A stretch of 64,000 bases of DNA. It comes from Paenibacillus pabuli (GTDB taxonomy: Bacteria > Bacillota > Bacilli > Paenibacillales > Paenibacillaceae). A program made the translations under genes and the position numbers. Shown here piece by piece: positions 51,541-60,326 of the stretch (its first letter is position 1; every line of letters starts with the position of its first letter). The stretch spans positions 2,914,001 through 2,978,000 of the forward strand of contig NZ_CP073714.1 of the NCBI RefSeq assembly GCF_023101145.1, written 5' to 3'. Below the pieces are notes generated by a model. That model made no database searches. It had not been told where the DNA came from and saw nothing but the letters and a program-made list of their open reading frames with translations.

Positions 51541-53343
51541 ATGGATAAAATACGTACACGCGAGGAAGTAAGCCAGGAGACCACTTGGGATCTGCGAGAT
51601 TTGTTTGGGACGGACGAAGAGTGGGAGCAGGAGCTTAGATCATTGCCTGAAGCTGCTGCCCATATTGAAACATTCAAAGGACATCTGGGCGAAAGCGCTG
51701 AGCAGCTGCTGGCATGTCTGGATGCCCGTGAAGCACTTCAGGAACGGATTGGAAAAACAGCTTCATATGCCCGACTGAAACAGTCGGAGGACAGCACCAA
51801 TCCCGTGAATATTGAGAATTCAGCCAAGGCGGGAGACATTTTATCGAATTTGTCATCGTCCTTATCTTTTGTAAATTCAGAGATCGTGGATCTTCCGGAC
51901 GGAACGATTCAACGTTATATTGAAGAACTTCCCGATTTGCAGCCGTATGCTCGCAGTCTGGATCGTTTAATTCAGGAAAAAGCACATCGTCTCTCCCCCG
52001 AAACGGAGAAGGTACTCGCTTCCCTTGGGGAAGTGCTGGACTCGCCATACCGGATCTATCTGCGCGGCAAACTGGCAGACATGACGTTTGACGATGCACT
52101 TGACGGCGATGACAATAATCGTCCGCTGTCCTGGTCATTTTATGAGAACAATTATGAAATGTCTTCGGATACAAAGCTGCGCCGCTCTGCTTATGCCGCG
52201 TTCAGCTCCAAGCTGAACGATTACAAAAATACGTTCGCTGAAGGTTACGCCACTGAAGTAAAGAAACAGGTCGTGATGTCCAGGCTGCGTGGATATGATG
52301 ATGTTACAGATATGCTGCTCAGCCCGCAGCAGGTAAGCAAAGAGATGTACAACAATGTTCTGGATATCATCCAGCAGGAACTCGCACCTCACATGCGCAG
52401 ATTGGCAGCTCTCAAGAAACGTGAGCTGGGTCTGGACAAGCTGATGTTCTGTGATCTGAAAGCACCACTGGACCCTGAATTCAGTCCTGCCATTACATAT
52501 GAGGAAGCCTGCACGCTCATTCGTGAAGCTCTTGCCGTGCTGGGACCGGAATATGGCGACATTGTGGAACGTGCATTTAGTGAGCGCTGGGTGGATTACG
52601 CTGATAATGCGGGCAAATCGACTGGAGCTTTTTGTTCGTCCATATATGGCTCTCATTCCTATATCCTGATCTCATGGGCAAACAATATGCGCGGAGCATT
52701 TACACTTGCCCATGAAGTGGGACATGCCGGACATTTCATGCTTGCCGGGCATTACCAACGCCTTACGAATACACGCCCGTCCCTTTATTTCATAGAGGCG
52801 CCTTCAACAATGAACGAAATGCTGCTGGCAGATCATTTGTTGAAACGTTCTGATAATCCGAGAATGCGTCGTTGGGTCATTTTGCAATTGCTCAATACGT
52901 ACTACCATAACTTTGTTACACATCTGCTTGAGGGTGAACTGCAGCGTCAGGTGTACGCACTCGCAACCAAGGATGAACCGATCACAGCGAAGACGTTAAG
53001 TCAGCTGAAAGGCAATATCCTCTCCGAGTTCTGGGGGCCTGACCTGGTGATCGACGAAGGGGCGAAACTGACCTGGATGAGACAGCCTCATTATTATATG
53101 GGATTGTATCCATATACCTATGCAGCAGGTCTGACGGCATCTACCGCTGCTGCACAGCTGATTCGGGAAGAAGGGCAGCCTGCCGTAGATCGCTGGCTTG
53201 ATGCTTTGAAAGCGGGAGGAAGTCTTGATCCGCAAGAACTCATGAAACTTGCAGGCGTGGACATGTCTGGACCTGAGCCAATTCGTGCTGCTGTAGCCTA
53301 TGTTGGCAGCCTGGTCGATGAACTTGAACGTCTGTATTCGTAA
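51541..53343 (+). CDS. pepF: Oligoendopeptidase F (M3 zinc metallopeptidase)
   Basis: A 600-residue cytoplasmic peptidase that cuts short peptides. The zinc site is HEVGHAGHF, with the HExxH pair near residues 390-394 and the distant Glu in the IEAPSTMNEMLLADHLL helix about 25 residues later. The N-terminal DLRDLFGTDEEWEQEL is the usual PepF start, and the C-terminus includes HYYMGLYPYTYAAGLTAS, which shapes the substrate cleft. ATG 51541 follows GAGGAGG. Length is normal for the family. Confidence 0.95.
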   Translation: MDKIRTREEVSQETTWDLRDLFGTDEEWEQELRSLPEAAAHIETFKGHLGESAEQLLACLDAREALQERIGKTASYARLKQSEDSTNPVNIENSAKAGDILSNLSSSLSFVNSEIVDLPDGTIQRYIEELPDLQPYARSLDRLIQEKAHRLSPETEKVLASLGEVLDSPYRIYLRGKLADMTFDDALDGDDNNRPLSWSFYENNYEMSSDTKLRRSAYAAFSSKLNDYKNTFAEGYATEVKKQVVMSRLRGYDDVTDMLLSPQQVSKEMYNNVLDIIQQELAPHMRRLAALKKRELGLDKLMFCDLKAPLDPEFSPAITYEEACTLIREALAVLGPEYGDIVERAFSERWVDYADNAGKSTGAFCSSIYGSHSYILISWANNMRGAFTLAHEVGHAGHFMLAGHYQRLTNTRPSLYFIEAPSTMNEMLLADHLLKRSDNPRMRRWVILQLLNTYYHNFVTHLLEGELQRQVYALATKDEPITAKTLSQLKGNILSEFWGPDLVIDEGAKLTWMRQPHYYMGLYPYTYAAGLTASTAAAQLIREEGQPAVDRWLDALKAGGSLDPQELMKLAGVDMSGPEPIRAAVAYVGSLVDELERLYS

Positions 53344-53389
53344 TCAGGTTCATATAGTATTACGGACAAGGTTTGTAGGGTTGTCTGCG

Positions 53390-53419
53390 TGCACCGTCTC
53401 CTTGGCAGGGGGCGGTGCA
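53390..53419 (+). terminator. Possible terminator after pepF
   Basis: TGCACCG pairs with CGGTGCA; only a short T-rich tail (CTTAATTT) follows, so termination may be weak. Confidence 0.5.
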
Positions 53420-53452
53420 TCTTAATTTGCAGAGAGAAGGGAACGATGATGA

Positions 53453-53968
53453 ATGACGTCATTGAGCATATCTTCATCACTGGGCTGGTTAAGTATGGAT
53501 GGCTTTGGTATTTTTGATGACATGAATGATGTTCCGGGATTTGAGGGTAATCAGAGTGGTTTTTTTGCTGGATTCAATGAGTTTGGTGCAATGAGTGCGT
53601 TTGGATCCATTTTTATCGGTGGCGTTTTTCTCATCATTGCTGGTGTCATTGTTTATGCCATTATTTCAGGGATACGCACATGGTCTTCTAACAATGCATC
53701 AGCGCTGTTAACGTTGCATTCAACCATTGTGGCAAAGCGAACGAGAGTTAGTGGAGGATCAGGGGACAGCAGTGCTTCCACTTACTATTACATTACATTT
53801 GAGCTCGACAACGGTGAACGGGTAGAACTGAACGTTGGTGGGAGTGACTACGGTATGCTTGTGGAAAATGACCGAGGCATGCTGACGTATCAGGGGACAA
53901 GGTTTAAGCATTTTGAAAGAGATGTACAACCCCAGTCCGGTGTTAGCAATAACAGCTTTTATACGTAA
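53453..53968 (+). CDS. DUF2500-like membrane protein
   Basis: A 171-residue protein. An acidic, glycine- and phenylalanine-rich N-terminus (about 1-45) precedes one membrane helix (residues 50-72). A small beta domain of the DUF2500 type follows (LLTLHSTIVAKRTRVSGG, then YYYITFELDNGERVELNVGGSDYGMLVENDRGMLTYQGTRF). Function is unknown. An AAGGGAAC sequence lies upstream of ATG 53453, but the N-terminus is longer than the family core and a later start such as ATG 53495 is possible. Confidence 0.8.
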   Translation: MTSLSISSSLGWLSMDGFGIFDDMNDVPGFEGNQSGFFAGFNEFGAMSAFGSIFIGGVFLIIAGVIVYAIISGIRTWSSNNASALLTLHSTIVAKRTRVSGGSGDSSASTYYYITFELDNGERVELNVGGSDYGMLVENDRGMLTYQGTRFKHFERDVQPQSGVSNNSFYT

Positions 53969-54043
53969 AATAACAGAACAGCGGCTCCTCCCGAGTGGAG
54001 AGAGTCGTTTTTGATATGGACAAAAGAAACGAATTACAGGGTA

Positions 54044-54070
54044 TTCAAACGCTTACAATGATGATATACT
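54044..54070 (+). promoter_or_regulatory. Possible cre site and promoter before rhaB
   Basis: TTCAAACGCTTACA (54044-54057) matches 12 of 14 positions of the CcpA consensus TGWAANCGNTNWCA. A TATACT at 54065-54070 could be the -10. Between this and rhaB the DNA is very A-rich, with GAATAAAGTA-type repeats (about 54085-54150). Confidence 0.4.
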
Positions 54071-54220
54071 CGTAAAATAAAGCAAAACAGTATAAAACAA
54101 AAGTAAACAAACAAAAAAGTACAGAATAAAGTAAAGAATAAAGTACAGAGCAGCCATAAATAAAATCAAGAAATGTTTAAGGGCGAAATATAGTATGGGA
54201 TGAAGGGCTGGTGAAGAGCG

Positions 54221-55714
54221 GTGAGTGTGCTGGCGTATGATTTGGGTGCTGGAAGCGGGAGAGCACTGCTGGGTCATCTAAATGATCGGGGAATGGAAAC
54301 GATGGAGGTCCACCGATTCAAGAATGAGCCGGTAAAAGCAGGAGAGCGGCTGCACTGGGACATATTGAGGCTGCATTATGAATTGCTGGAAGGGCTGAAC
54401 CTTGTTAAACAAAAGGGAGAGCAGCCTGAAAGTTTGGGGATTGATTCCTGGGGCGTTGATTTTGGACTGCTGGGAAGTCATGGTGAATTGCTGGGCAATC
54501 CGTATCATTACCGTGATGTTCAGTTTAACGGCATGATGGAACGGGTGCGCCGGGAATTGACTTCTAAGCGAATTTTCGAACGCACAGGCATCCAGTTTCT
54601 TAGCTTTAACACATTGTACCAATTGGCAACGCTTAAGCGGAATGGCTCTCCATTGCTTAACGAAGCGGATCGTTTCCTCATGATCCCCGATCTGCTTCGT
54701 TACTTTCTCACCGGTGAAGCGGTGAATGAGTTTACCAACGCCACCACAACACAGCTGTATAATCCAACCACAGGGCATTGGGACGGTGAACTGCTTGCAC
54801 ATATCGGAATTTCGGAGACCTTGTTTGGCGAAGCTGTCATGCCAGGTACTCGAGTGGGACAGCTGCGCAGCAGCATTTGCAGTGATCTTGGATTATCAGC
54901 CATTCCGGTTATTGCGGTTGCGGAGCATGATACAGGTTCAGCGGTTGTAGCTGTTCCCGCGACAGATCGTTCATTTGCTTACCTGAGCTGTGGAACCTGG
55001 TCGCTTATGGGCACGGAGATAGATCAACCTGCTATCAGTTCCGAGAGTCTGGCGCTCAACTTTACAAATGAGGGCGGGGCAGGCGGTACGTTCCGATTGC
55101 TCAAGAACATCATGGGCCTGTGGATTTTACAGGAATGCATGCGTGAATGGGAACGGAAGGGACAGGGAATCAGCTATGCAGAGTTACTGAGCAGAGCGGA
55201 ACTTGCTCCTCCATTTGCGAGTCTGTTTGATCCTGATGATGATCGGTTTATGCCAGCAGGGGATATGACTTCTCGTATACAACAATATTGCCGTAATACC
55301 GGGCAGGCTGAGCCGCAAGATCAGGGGGCTATTGCCCGCTCCATTCTGGAAAGCCTCGCACTGAAGTATCGGAGGGTGCTGGAATGGACAGAACAATTGT
55401 CCAGACAGTCTTTTAATGGATTGCATATGGTTGGTGGTGGCATTCAGAATCGCCTGTTGTGTCAGTGGACTGCCAATTCTATTGGCAAACCGGTATGGGC
55501 GGGGCCAGCAGAAGGCAGTGCGATCGGGAACATGGCTGTACAGTGGATGGCAAGTGGAGCTTTTAAAGATATATGGGAAGCCCGCAAGGTCATTCGTGAT
55601 TCATTTCCAGTTACCGATTATGAGCCAAAAGACAAAACGATTTGGGAAGAAGCATACGGCAGATTTCTAAGATTAATCGTATCATCGGAATCACAAGCCG
55701 GGAGCGAGGTGTAA
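54221..55714 (+). CDS. rhaB: Rhamnulokinase
   Basis: A 497-residue FGGY-type sugar kinase that phosphorylates L-rhamnulose. The N-terminal phosphate loop LAYDLGAGSGRALLG is specific to RhaB-like kinases. GIDSWGVDFGLL and AEHDTGSAVVAVPA are further family motifs, and GGGIQNRLLCQWTANSIGKPV binds ATP. The start is GTG 54221; another GTG lies two codons on. The DeoR regulator follows after one base and then lutABC, but rhaA, rhaD and a rhamnose transporter are not in the window. Confidence 0.93.
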   Translation: MSVLAYDLGAGSGRALLGHLNDRGMETMEVHRFKNEPVKAGERLHWDILRLHYELLEGLNLVKQKGEQPESLGIDSWGVDFGLLGSHGELLGNPYHYRDVQFNGMMERVRRELTSKRIFERTGIQFLSFNTLYQLATLKRNGSPLLNEADRFLMIPDLLRYFLTGEAVNEFTNATTTQLYNPTTGHWDGELLAHIGISETLFGEAVMPGTRVGQLRSSICSDLGLSAIPVIAVAEHDTGSAVVAVPATDRSFAYLSCGTWSLMGTEIDQPAISSESLALNFTNEGGAGGTFRLLKNIMGLWILQECMREWERKGQGISYAELLSRAELAPPFASLFDPDDDRFMPAGDMTSRIQQYCRNTGQAEPQDQGAIARSILESLALKYRRVLEWTEQLSRQSFNGLHMVGGGIQNRLLCQWTANSIGKPVWAGPAEGSAIGNMAVQWMASGAFKDIWEARKVIRDSFPVTDYEPKDKTIWEEAYGRFLRLIVSSESQAGSEV

Positions 55715-55715
55715 C

Positions 55716-56480
55716 ATGCTGGCAGCAGAGCGCTATGACCGGATTGTAGAGATGGTTAATGTTAAAGGCAGCATGCGTGTATCCGAGCTTAGTGAGCACT
55801 GTCGGGTAACAGAAGAGACCATTCGGCGTGATCTGGACCGGCTGGAGCAAGCAGGGCGACTGCGTCGTTCCCATGGCGGCGCGGTCAGCGTGAAGGAAGA
55901 GCAGCCAGAGATCCCCTACCGGGTAAGGGAAACAACTCATGTGGAGGAAAAGAAAAGAATTGCCCAGTCGGCTCTATCTATGATTCGTCCGGGTGATCGA
56001 ATTCTACTGGATGCCAGCACGACAGCAGGGTACATGGCTGCCAATATGCCGGATAATATGCCGTTGACTGTATTGACCAATTCCATACAGGTAGCCACGG
56101 AACTGAGCAGCAGGGACAAGATTGAAGTCATCTCGACTGGAGGCCAATTGGCCCAACGGTCGCTGTCTTTTGTTGGACCGCTCGCCGAACGTTCTCTGGA
56201 GACATATCATGTCGATAAATTGTTCCTCTCTTGTAAAGGGGTGCATCTGGAAGGCGGCGGAATCAGTGAATCCAATGAGCTTCAGGCCCGGTTGAAGCAA
56301 AAAATGGTCGGCATATCCGACCAAGTCATTTTGCTTGCAGATCGAAGCAAGTTCGGGGTTCGTGCATTTGCCAGGGTAACCGGGTTAAATGCGGTTCATG
56401 AGGTAATTACGAATCAGCCGCTTGATGATGATTTGATAGAACGTCTGAACAGCTATGATATCAAAATCACAAGAGTTTGA
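55716..56480 (+). CDS. DeoR/GlpR family transcriptional regulator
   Basis: A 254-residue DeoR repressor with the winged helix MRVSELSEHCRVTEETIRRDLDRLEQAGRL and a sensor domain containing LDASTTAGYMA and RSKFGVRAFARV. It is closely similar over its whole length to the regulator at 44772, including MLxAERY at the start and FVGPLAERSLxxYHVDKxFLSCKGVHL. GAGGTG precedes ATG 55716, one base after rhaB. It probably controls the rha-lut genes in response to rhamnulose 1-phosphate or a related sugar phosphate. Confidence 0.93.
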   Translation: MLAAERYDRIVEMVNVKGSMRVSELSEHCRVTEETIRRDLDRLEQAGRLRRSHGGAVSVKEEQPEIPYRVRETTHVEEKKRIAQSALSMIRPGDRILLDASTTAGYMAANMPDNMPLTVLTNSIQVATELSSRDKIEVISTGGQLAQRSLSFVGPLAERSLETYHVDKLFLSCKGVHLEGGGISESNELQARLKQKMVGISDQVILLADRSKFGVRAFARVTGLNAVHEVITNQPLDDDLIERLNSYDIKITRV

Positions 56481-56552
56481 AACAATACGATAGTTGTTAC
56501 TTATTGCGACTTATATGCGTTAACAATACCTCAGATATAGGAGCGTGTAATC

Positions 56553-57281
56553 ATGAAAGTCTCCTTATTCATTACCTGCCTCAGCGATGCCATATATCCC
56601 CGTGTGGGGGAGGCGATGGTGAGATTGCTCGCCGCTCATGGCGTTCGGTTGGATTTCCCGCCCGTCCAGACCTGCTGCGGTCAGCCCTCCTACAACAGCG
56701 GGTATTGGGATGAGACACGGGTAGCCGCCAAAACGATTCTGGAAGCCTTTGATGACAGTGATTTTGTCGTTTGTCCCTCAGGCTCCTGTACATACATGAT
56801 TCATCATTATCCCGAGCTGTTTGTCGATGAACCTGTATGGCTGGAGAAGGCCAAACGCTTGGAAGCCAAAGCCTATGAATTCACTCAGTTTCTCGTTCAG
56901 GTGCTTGGCATCACGGATGTGGGTGCCCATTTTCCGCATAAGGTTACATACCACCCCTCCTGTCATGGCAGCCGTTTGTTAGGCGTAAAGGATGAGCCTA
57001 TGGCATTACTGTCCGCTGTGAAAGGTCTGGAGTTTGTTCCCCTTCCTTATGGAGAGGACTGCTGCGGCTTTGGTGGTACCTTTGCTATTAAAATGCCGGA
57101 TATATCAGGTGCCATGGTCACAGAAAAAGTAGATCACATCAAAGAGACGGAAGCCGAAGTATTGGTAGGACTGGATATGGCCTGTCTGATGAATATCGCA
57201 GGTAATCTGCGGTATCGGAATGAACCAGTACGTGTGATGCATTTGGCCGAACTGCTGTACGAGGGGGTGCAAACAGGATGA
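56553..57281 (+). CDS. lutA: L-lactate utilisation protein LutA
   Basis: A 242-residue protein of the heterodisulfide-reductase-subunit/GlpC type with two CCG domains: TCCGQPSYNSGY (first) and DCCGFGGTFAIKM (second), each giving cysteines for an unusual Fe-S cluster. With LutB and LutC it forms the iron-sulfur lactate oxidase that converts L-lactate to pyruvate. GGAG precedes ATG 56553. Its stop overlaps the start of lutB by four bases. Confidence 0.95.
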   Translation: MKVSLFITCLSDAIYPRVGEAMVRLLAAHGVRLDFPPVQTCCGQPSYNSGYWDETRVAAKTILEAFDDSDFVVCPSGSCTYMIHHYPELFVDEPVWLEKAKRLEAKAYEFTQFLVQVLGITDVGAHFPHKVTYHPSCHGSRLLGVKDEPMALLSAVKGLEFVPLPYGEDCCGFGGTFAIKMPDISGAMVTEKVDHIKETEAEVLVGLDMACLMNIAGNLRYRNEPVRVMHLAELLYEGVQTG

Positions 57282-58795
57282 GTCAACCCGGTGTAATGGA
57301 TGTTACCGTCAAAGAACGCGCAGAACTGGCTTTAAATGATGATTTCCTGCGGAAAGCCGTCAAGTTTACGACAGAGCGATTGCGTAATGGCAAGAAGTCT
57401 GCATCCGAAGAACATGGCAACTGGGAAGAATGGAGAGAACGTGGACGTCAGATTCGTCTGCATACGATTGCACATCTGGATTATTACCTGAATGAATTCG
57501 TCAATAATGCACGTGCCAATGGGGTTCATATTCATTTTGCCGATACTTCGGTAGAGGCAGCGGCGATTGCATTGGATATTGCGGCTCACAAGCAGGCTTC
57601 CACCGTGGTGAAATCGAAATCGATGGTGTCCGAGGAAGTACATCTTAACCATGTACTGGAATCTGCAGGTATTGAAGCGATAGAGACCGATCTGGGCGAA
57701 TACATCATTCAATTGGCGGGTGAAGCCCCGTCTCATATTGTCATTCCGGCTATTCACAAAAACCGTTACCAGATTGCGGACCTGTTATCCAAAGAAGCGG
57801 GTGAAACTCTGGAACCGGACACCACTGTACTTGCCGGATTTGTACGCAAAAAACTGCGCGAGAAGTTCCTTGAGGCAGACATTGGCATGACCGGCTGCAA
57901 TTTTGCGATTGCGGAGACGGGTTCCATGGTCCTGTTTGAAAACGAAGGCAATGCCCGCATGGTATCCACCGTGCCCAAAACACAGATTACCTTAATGGGC
58001 ATGGAGCGTATCATTCCATCCTGGACGGATCTGGAGGTGATGGCGACTCTTCTGCCACGCTCCGCAACTGGTCAAAAATTGACGATGTATATGTCAGGCA
58101 TCACCGGCCCTCGTCGAACAGAAGATGGGGACGGGCCAGAGGAAATGCACATTATCATCGTGGATAATGGACGTTCGCTTCAGTTGGGCGATCCCGAATT
58201 TCAGGAGCTGTTAAACTGTATTCGCTGCGGGGCCTGCTTGAACGCTTGTCCGGTGTATCGTCATATCGGCGGGCATGCCTACGGTGGAACGTACAGCGGA
58301 CCGATCGGAGCGGTACTCACACCTGCCCTGAATGGCAATATCGAGGAATGGAACGACATCGCGGGGGCTTCCAGTCTGTGCGGAGCCTGTTATGAAGCCT
58401 GTCCGGTCAAAATTCCGCTGCACGATATGCTTGTATATTTACGCAGACGCAAGGTGGAAGAGGGCCATGGCAACAAGCTTGAGAGCGCTGGCATGAAAGG
58501 TTTTGCGGCGGTTGTATCCAATTCTAAACGCTTCGGAACGGCTATACGTCTCGGACAGATTGGTCAGAAAACGGTTGTGCGGAATAACGGCATTTCACTT
58601 AAACTTGGGCCCCTCAAAGGCTGGAACAGCTATCGGGTTGCGCCAAGCCTCGCGAAGCGTTCCTTCCGGCAGCAATGGAACAAGCTGGATCAGGAGCTGA
58701 ATCAGAATAAGAAAGAGATGGATTCTTCCGTTCGGGACCGAATGGAACAGATTCTTCGTGAGCGTGAAGGGGGCGGCGGCCAACATGAACACTGA
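57278..58795 (+). CDS. lutB: L-lactate utilisation iron-sulfur protein LutB
   Basis: A 505-residue protein. An N-terminal LUD domain (about 60-295, with NFAIAETGSMVLFENEGNARM) is followed by two 4Fe-4S motifs, CIRCGACLNACPVY (about 311-324) and CGACYEACPVKI (about 368-379), and a C-terminal helical region. It is the electron-transfer subunit of the LutABC lactate oxidase. The ATG overlaps lutA by four bases, and its last 11 bases overlap lutC, consistent with stoichiometric translation. Confidence 0.95.
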   Translation: MSQPGVMDVTVKERAELALNDDFLRKAVKFTTERLRNGKKSASEEHGNWEEWRERGRQIRLHTIAHLDYYLNEFVNNARANGVHIHFADTSVEAAAIALDIAAHKQASTVVKSKSMVSEEVHLNHVLESAGIEAIETDLGEYIIQLAGEAPSHIVIPAIHKNRYQIADLLSKEAGETLEPDTTVLAGFVRKKLREKFLEADIGMTGCNFAIAETGSMVLFENEGNARMVSTVPKTQITLMGMERIIPSWTDLEVMATLLPRSATGQKLTMYMSGITGPRRTEDGDGPEEMHIIIVDNGRSLQLGDPEFQELLNCIRCGACLNACPVYRHIGGHAYGGTYSGPIGAVLTPALNGNIEEWNDIAGASSLCGACYEACPVKIPLHDMLVYLRRRKVEEGHGNKLESAGMKGFAAVVSNSKRFGTAIRLGQIGQKTVVRNNGISLKLGPLKGWNSYRVAPSLAKRSFRQQWNKLDQELNQNKKEMDSSVRDRMEQILREREGGGGQHEH

Positions 58796-59510
58796 ACATC
58801 AAGAATGGCTGGAGCAATTGGAGACGAAGTCCCGTGCGAAACAGGAGCAGTTCATGAGTGACATCGCATCCAAATTGAGAAGACCACGGCAGACACATGC
58901 TCCGACTCAACCTTTTCGGGGTGCACCCGCGTTCTGGACGGATTTGGAGTGGGACATCGATAAGCGCATACAGGCATTCACCGATAATTTTGTGAGTGTA
59001 GGCGCTCATATTGCGCGGGTAAAAGACATTGGCGAAGCTTCGGACTTTATTGCTACTAAATCTCATGAATTGAGTGCGAAATATATCATACGTCAGAACG
59101 AACAGGCGCTAGCGGACCTTGGATTGGAAAAGCAGATCCCTGATGTGCAGGTTTCCGTATGGAACAGTCAGGCAGAGGAGAACTGGAAGGCACGGGCAGC
59201 CGAAGCAGATATCGGTGTAGTTATGGCGGATTATGCTACTGCATATACGGGTTCCGTCACGGTGCTTTCATCGCCGGAAAAAGGGCGCTCTGTGAGTCTA
59301 TTGCCCACCGTACTCATCATTATTATTCCGATTGAACGACTCTACACCAGACTTGGTGAAACACTTAATCGCTTCGATGAAGCGGGAAGAGAGAACCTTC
59401 CGGCAGGCATTCATTTTATTTCTGGTCCCAGTCGTTCTTCCGATATTGAAAATGATCTGACGATTGGGGTACACGGGCCGGGTATTGTATATGGTCTTAT
59501 TATGGGGTAA
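58785..59510 (+). CDS. lutC: Lactate utilisation protein LutC
   Basis: A 241-residue LUD-domain protein (YkgG type). The second half carries IGVVMADYATAYTGSVTVLSSPEKGRSVSLLPTVLIIII and HFISGPSRSSDIENDLTIGVHGPG, the conserved end of LutC. ATG 58785 is chosen because AAGGGGG lies about 12 bases upstream and homologues start near it; GTG 58758 would lie deeper in lutB. It is the third subunit of lactate oxidase and ends the operon. Confidence 0.93.
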   Translation: MNTEHQEWLEQLETKSRAKQEQFMSDIASKLRRPRQTHAPTQPFRGAPAFWTDLEWDIDKRIQAFTDNFVSVGAHIARVKDIGEASDFIATKSHELSAKYIIRQNEQALADLGLEKQIPDVQVSVWNSQAEENWKARAAEADIGVVMADYATAYTGSVTVLSSPEKGRSVSLLPTVLIIIIPIERLYTRLGETLNRFDEAGRENLPAGIHFISGPSRSSDIENDLTIGVHGPGIVYGLIMG

Positions 59511-59541
59511 TTACATTTCGTAATGTACAACATCATGGATG

Positions 59542-59584
59542 ACTGTCCAAAAGCAGCTTTTTGTCTGCGAAGGGCAGTTTTTTC
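59542..59584 (+). terminator. Terminator after lutC
   Basis: ACTGTCC pairs with GGGCAGT (one G-T pair), with an inner GCAG/CTGC stem, followed by six Ts. Confidence 0.75.
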
Positions 59585-59768
59585 TATGTCCAGCATGTCC
59601 ATTATGAGAAGGATAATGAGCCATATCATCATATTACAGCAGATGTTATTTTTATAGATAAAAACTATCAATATTATTACCATTATATATTTAACCTATC
59701 AAGAGAATTGGCGTATAATCCATTTCAAGAGAGGGTTCATGTGAGAACCAACCAAGGAGGCGTTATGA

Positions 59769-60326
59769 ATGAGTATATTTTCTTATCAGGTTCCATTCAT
59801 GGATGGACATGCGAGCGATTTATCTGTTTTTGAGGGGAAAGTGCTGCTTATTGTGAATACAGCCAGTAAGTGCAGTTACTCTCGACAATTCACGGAGCTT
59901 CAGCACCTGTATGAACAGTATCGTGATAAAGGGCTGGAGATTCTGGCGTTTCCCTGTGATCAGTTTAATCACAAAGAGCCGGGCGACAATGATGAAATAG
60001 CTCAGTATTGCAGGAATCATTTTCATATATCCTTTCCGATGTTTGAGAAGATTGAGGTTACCGGGCAATCCTTACACCCTTTGTTTCGCTATCTGGTCGA
60101 AACGGCCCCATTTGAGGGTTATGATATGGAATCGGAAGAAGGCCGGTGGATGGATCAATTTGTCAAGGAGAAACATCCTGGCTTATACCAGGGAGACGGG
60201 ATCAAATGGAATTTCACCAAATTTCTAATTGATCGAACCGGGAAAGTAAGTGGTCGTTATGAAACTACAGTTGCACCGATAGAGATGGAGTCTGCCATTC
60301 GGGATTTACTACTGAGACAGGCCTAG
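59769..60326 (+). CDS. Glutathione peroxidase family thiol peroxidase, second copy
   Basis: A 185-residue peroxidase similar to the protein at 7868. The peroxidatic Cys35 is in NTASKCSYSRQF, the second motif is FPCDQF at 61-66 (Asp in place of Asn), and WNFTKFLI is kept near the end. As in the other copy, the usual Gly after the active cysteine is missing (Ser here). ATG 59769 has AAGGAGG 7 bases upstream. It is a single gene before the P450 and may help remove peroxides arising from uncoupled oxygenase activity. Confidence 0.92.
   Translation: MSIFSYQVPFMDGHASDLSVFEGKVLLIVNTASKCSYSRQFTELQHLYEQYRDKGLEILAFPCDQFNHKEPGDNDEIAQYCRNHFHISFPMFEKIEVTGQSLHPLFRYLVETAPFEGYDMESEEGRWMDQFVKEKHPGLYQGDGIKWNFTKFLIDRTGKVSGRYETTVAPIEMESAIRDLLLRQA

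Noticed and set aside
54085..54150. GAATAAAGTA-like repeats before rhaB as a CRISPR or iteron array
   Set aside because: The units are short, irregular and simply A-rich; there are no spacers of constant length.
59561..59833. 90-codon plus-strand frame after lutC
   Set aside because: It starts in the lutC terminator and runs over the ribosome site and start of the second peroxidase in another frame.
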